The notes under the pieces were generated by a model. That model had not been told where the DNA came from. It did no database searches and saw only the letters and a program-made list of their open reading frames with translations. From RGIG464 sp045643185 (lineage in GTDB: Bacteria; Myxococcota_A; Bradymonadia; UBA4248), in assembly GCA_045643185.1 (NCBI GenBank), contig JAZUKH010000107.1, forward strand, positions 1 through 6,209: 6,209 bases of DNA. Reading direction: 5' to 3'. Positions 6,132 to 6,209 of this stretch are shown piece by piece. Position numbers and translations under genes: made by a program. Numbering within the stretch: position 1 is the first letter of the stretch; the number at the start of each line of letters is the position of its first letter.

Positions 6132-6182
6132 GCGGCTATTTTTCCTGCGATGCAGGGCTGCATCGCAGTGAAAATACGCCGC
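6132..6182. repeat. 51-base imperfect inverted repeat with a perfect 11-bp core
   Basis: The core arms CTGCGATGCAG (6145-6155) and CTGCATCGCAG (6158-6168) are perfect complements separated by GG; in RNA the innermost pair would open to make a 4-base loop. Outside the core, GCGGC plus TATTTT plus C (6132-6144, one extra T) pairs with G plus AAAATA plus GCCGC (6170-6182, one extra C). No long T-run follows on either strand, so it is not a standard terminator. The shape suits a dispersed REP-like intergenic repeat, an end of a mobile or integron-like element, or a structured RNA end. Similar GC-rich text continues to the window edge (GGGCCC at 6201-6206). Confidence 0.85.
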
Positions 6183-6209
6183 TACCCCTTCGCCTGGCAG
6201 GGCCCAAAA

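Larger units (their letters stand above)
5932..6209. other. Gene-poor tail region
   Basis: After the pseudokinase stop no ORF longer than about 46 codons is visible on either strand. The left half holds the weak small-ORF candidate and an odd dyad ACTCA-T-TGAGT (5950-5960); the right ~100 bases are the hairpin-rich repeat. I see no tRNA or rRNA and no convincing terminator for the pseudokinase gene close to its stop. Confidence 0.6.

Overview
This window (about half GC by eye) carries one partial gene and four complete genes, all on the + strand, plus a 278-base gene-poor tail. A Hanks-type Ser/Thr kinase with an N-terminal zinc-ribbon-like motif, together with a signal-peptide-bearing outer-membrane beta-barrel candidate, suggests a Gram-negative bacterium rich in eukaryotic-like kinases, such as a Myxococcota/Bradymonadales-type 'deltaproteobacterium'. 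That placement is inferred from gene style only; no marker gene is present.

Layout. Positions 2-266 are the 3' end of an unidentified gene. Positions 333-1904 (possible earlier TTG start at 270) encode a ~523-residue protein. Its N-terminal domain has the tail/injection-apparatus-like pattern 'RLH..Y.HG.G...PGL.LD..G.E.VV', and its C-terminal half resembles a carbohydrate-binding beta-sandwich. Next, behind a candidate sigma70 promoter, is a catalytically complete Ser/Thr kinase (2030-3187) that ends in a transmembrane helix with no periplasmic domain. A strong intrinsic terminator (3209-3238) follows. A small secreted, probable outer-membrane beta-barrel protein comes next (3275-3850). After a gap holding a hairpin, a tandem 9-base repeat and a perfect TATAAT box lies a 638-residue gene (4015-5931). 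Its N-terminal third is a kinase fold that has lost every catalytic residue, followed by a long acidic, Ser/Thr-rich linker and a C-terminal membrane anchor. The tail of the window contains a possible 46-codon ORF and a long imperfect inverted repeat that reaches the window edge.

How they may work together (inference). The most interesting feature is an active kinase and a pseudokinase encoded near each other. Both are membrane-bound only by a C-terminal helix, so both face the cytoplasm and neither has an outside sensor. A beta-barrel gene lies between them. The pseudokinase linker carries three copies of a KKL...(E/D)(D/E)S motif and several acidic/Thr motifs that could be phosphorylated by the neighbouring kinase and read by a phospho-Thr-binding partner. 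Whether this pair regulates the apparatus-like gene upstream cannot be decided from the window; promoter and terminator signals suggest separate transcripts.
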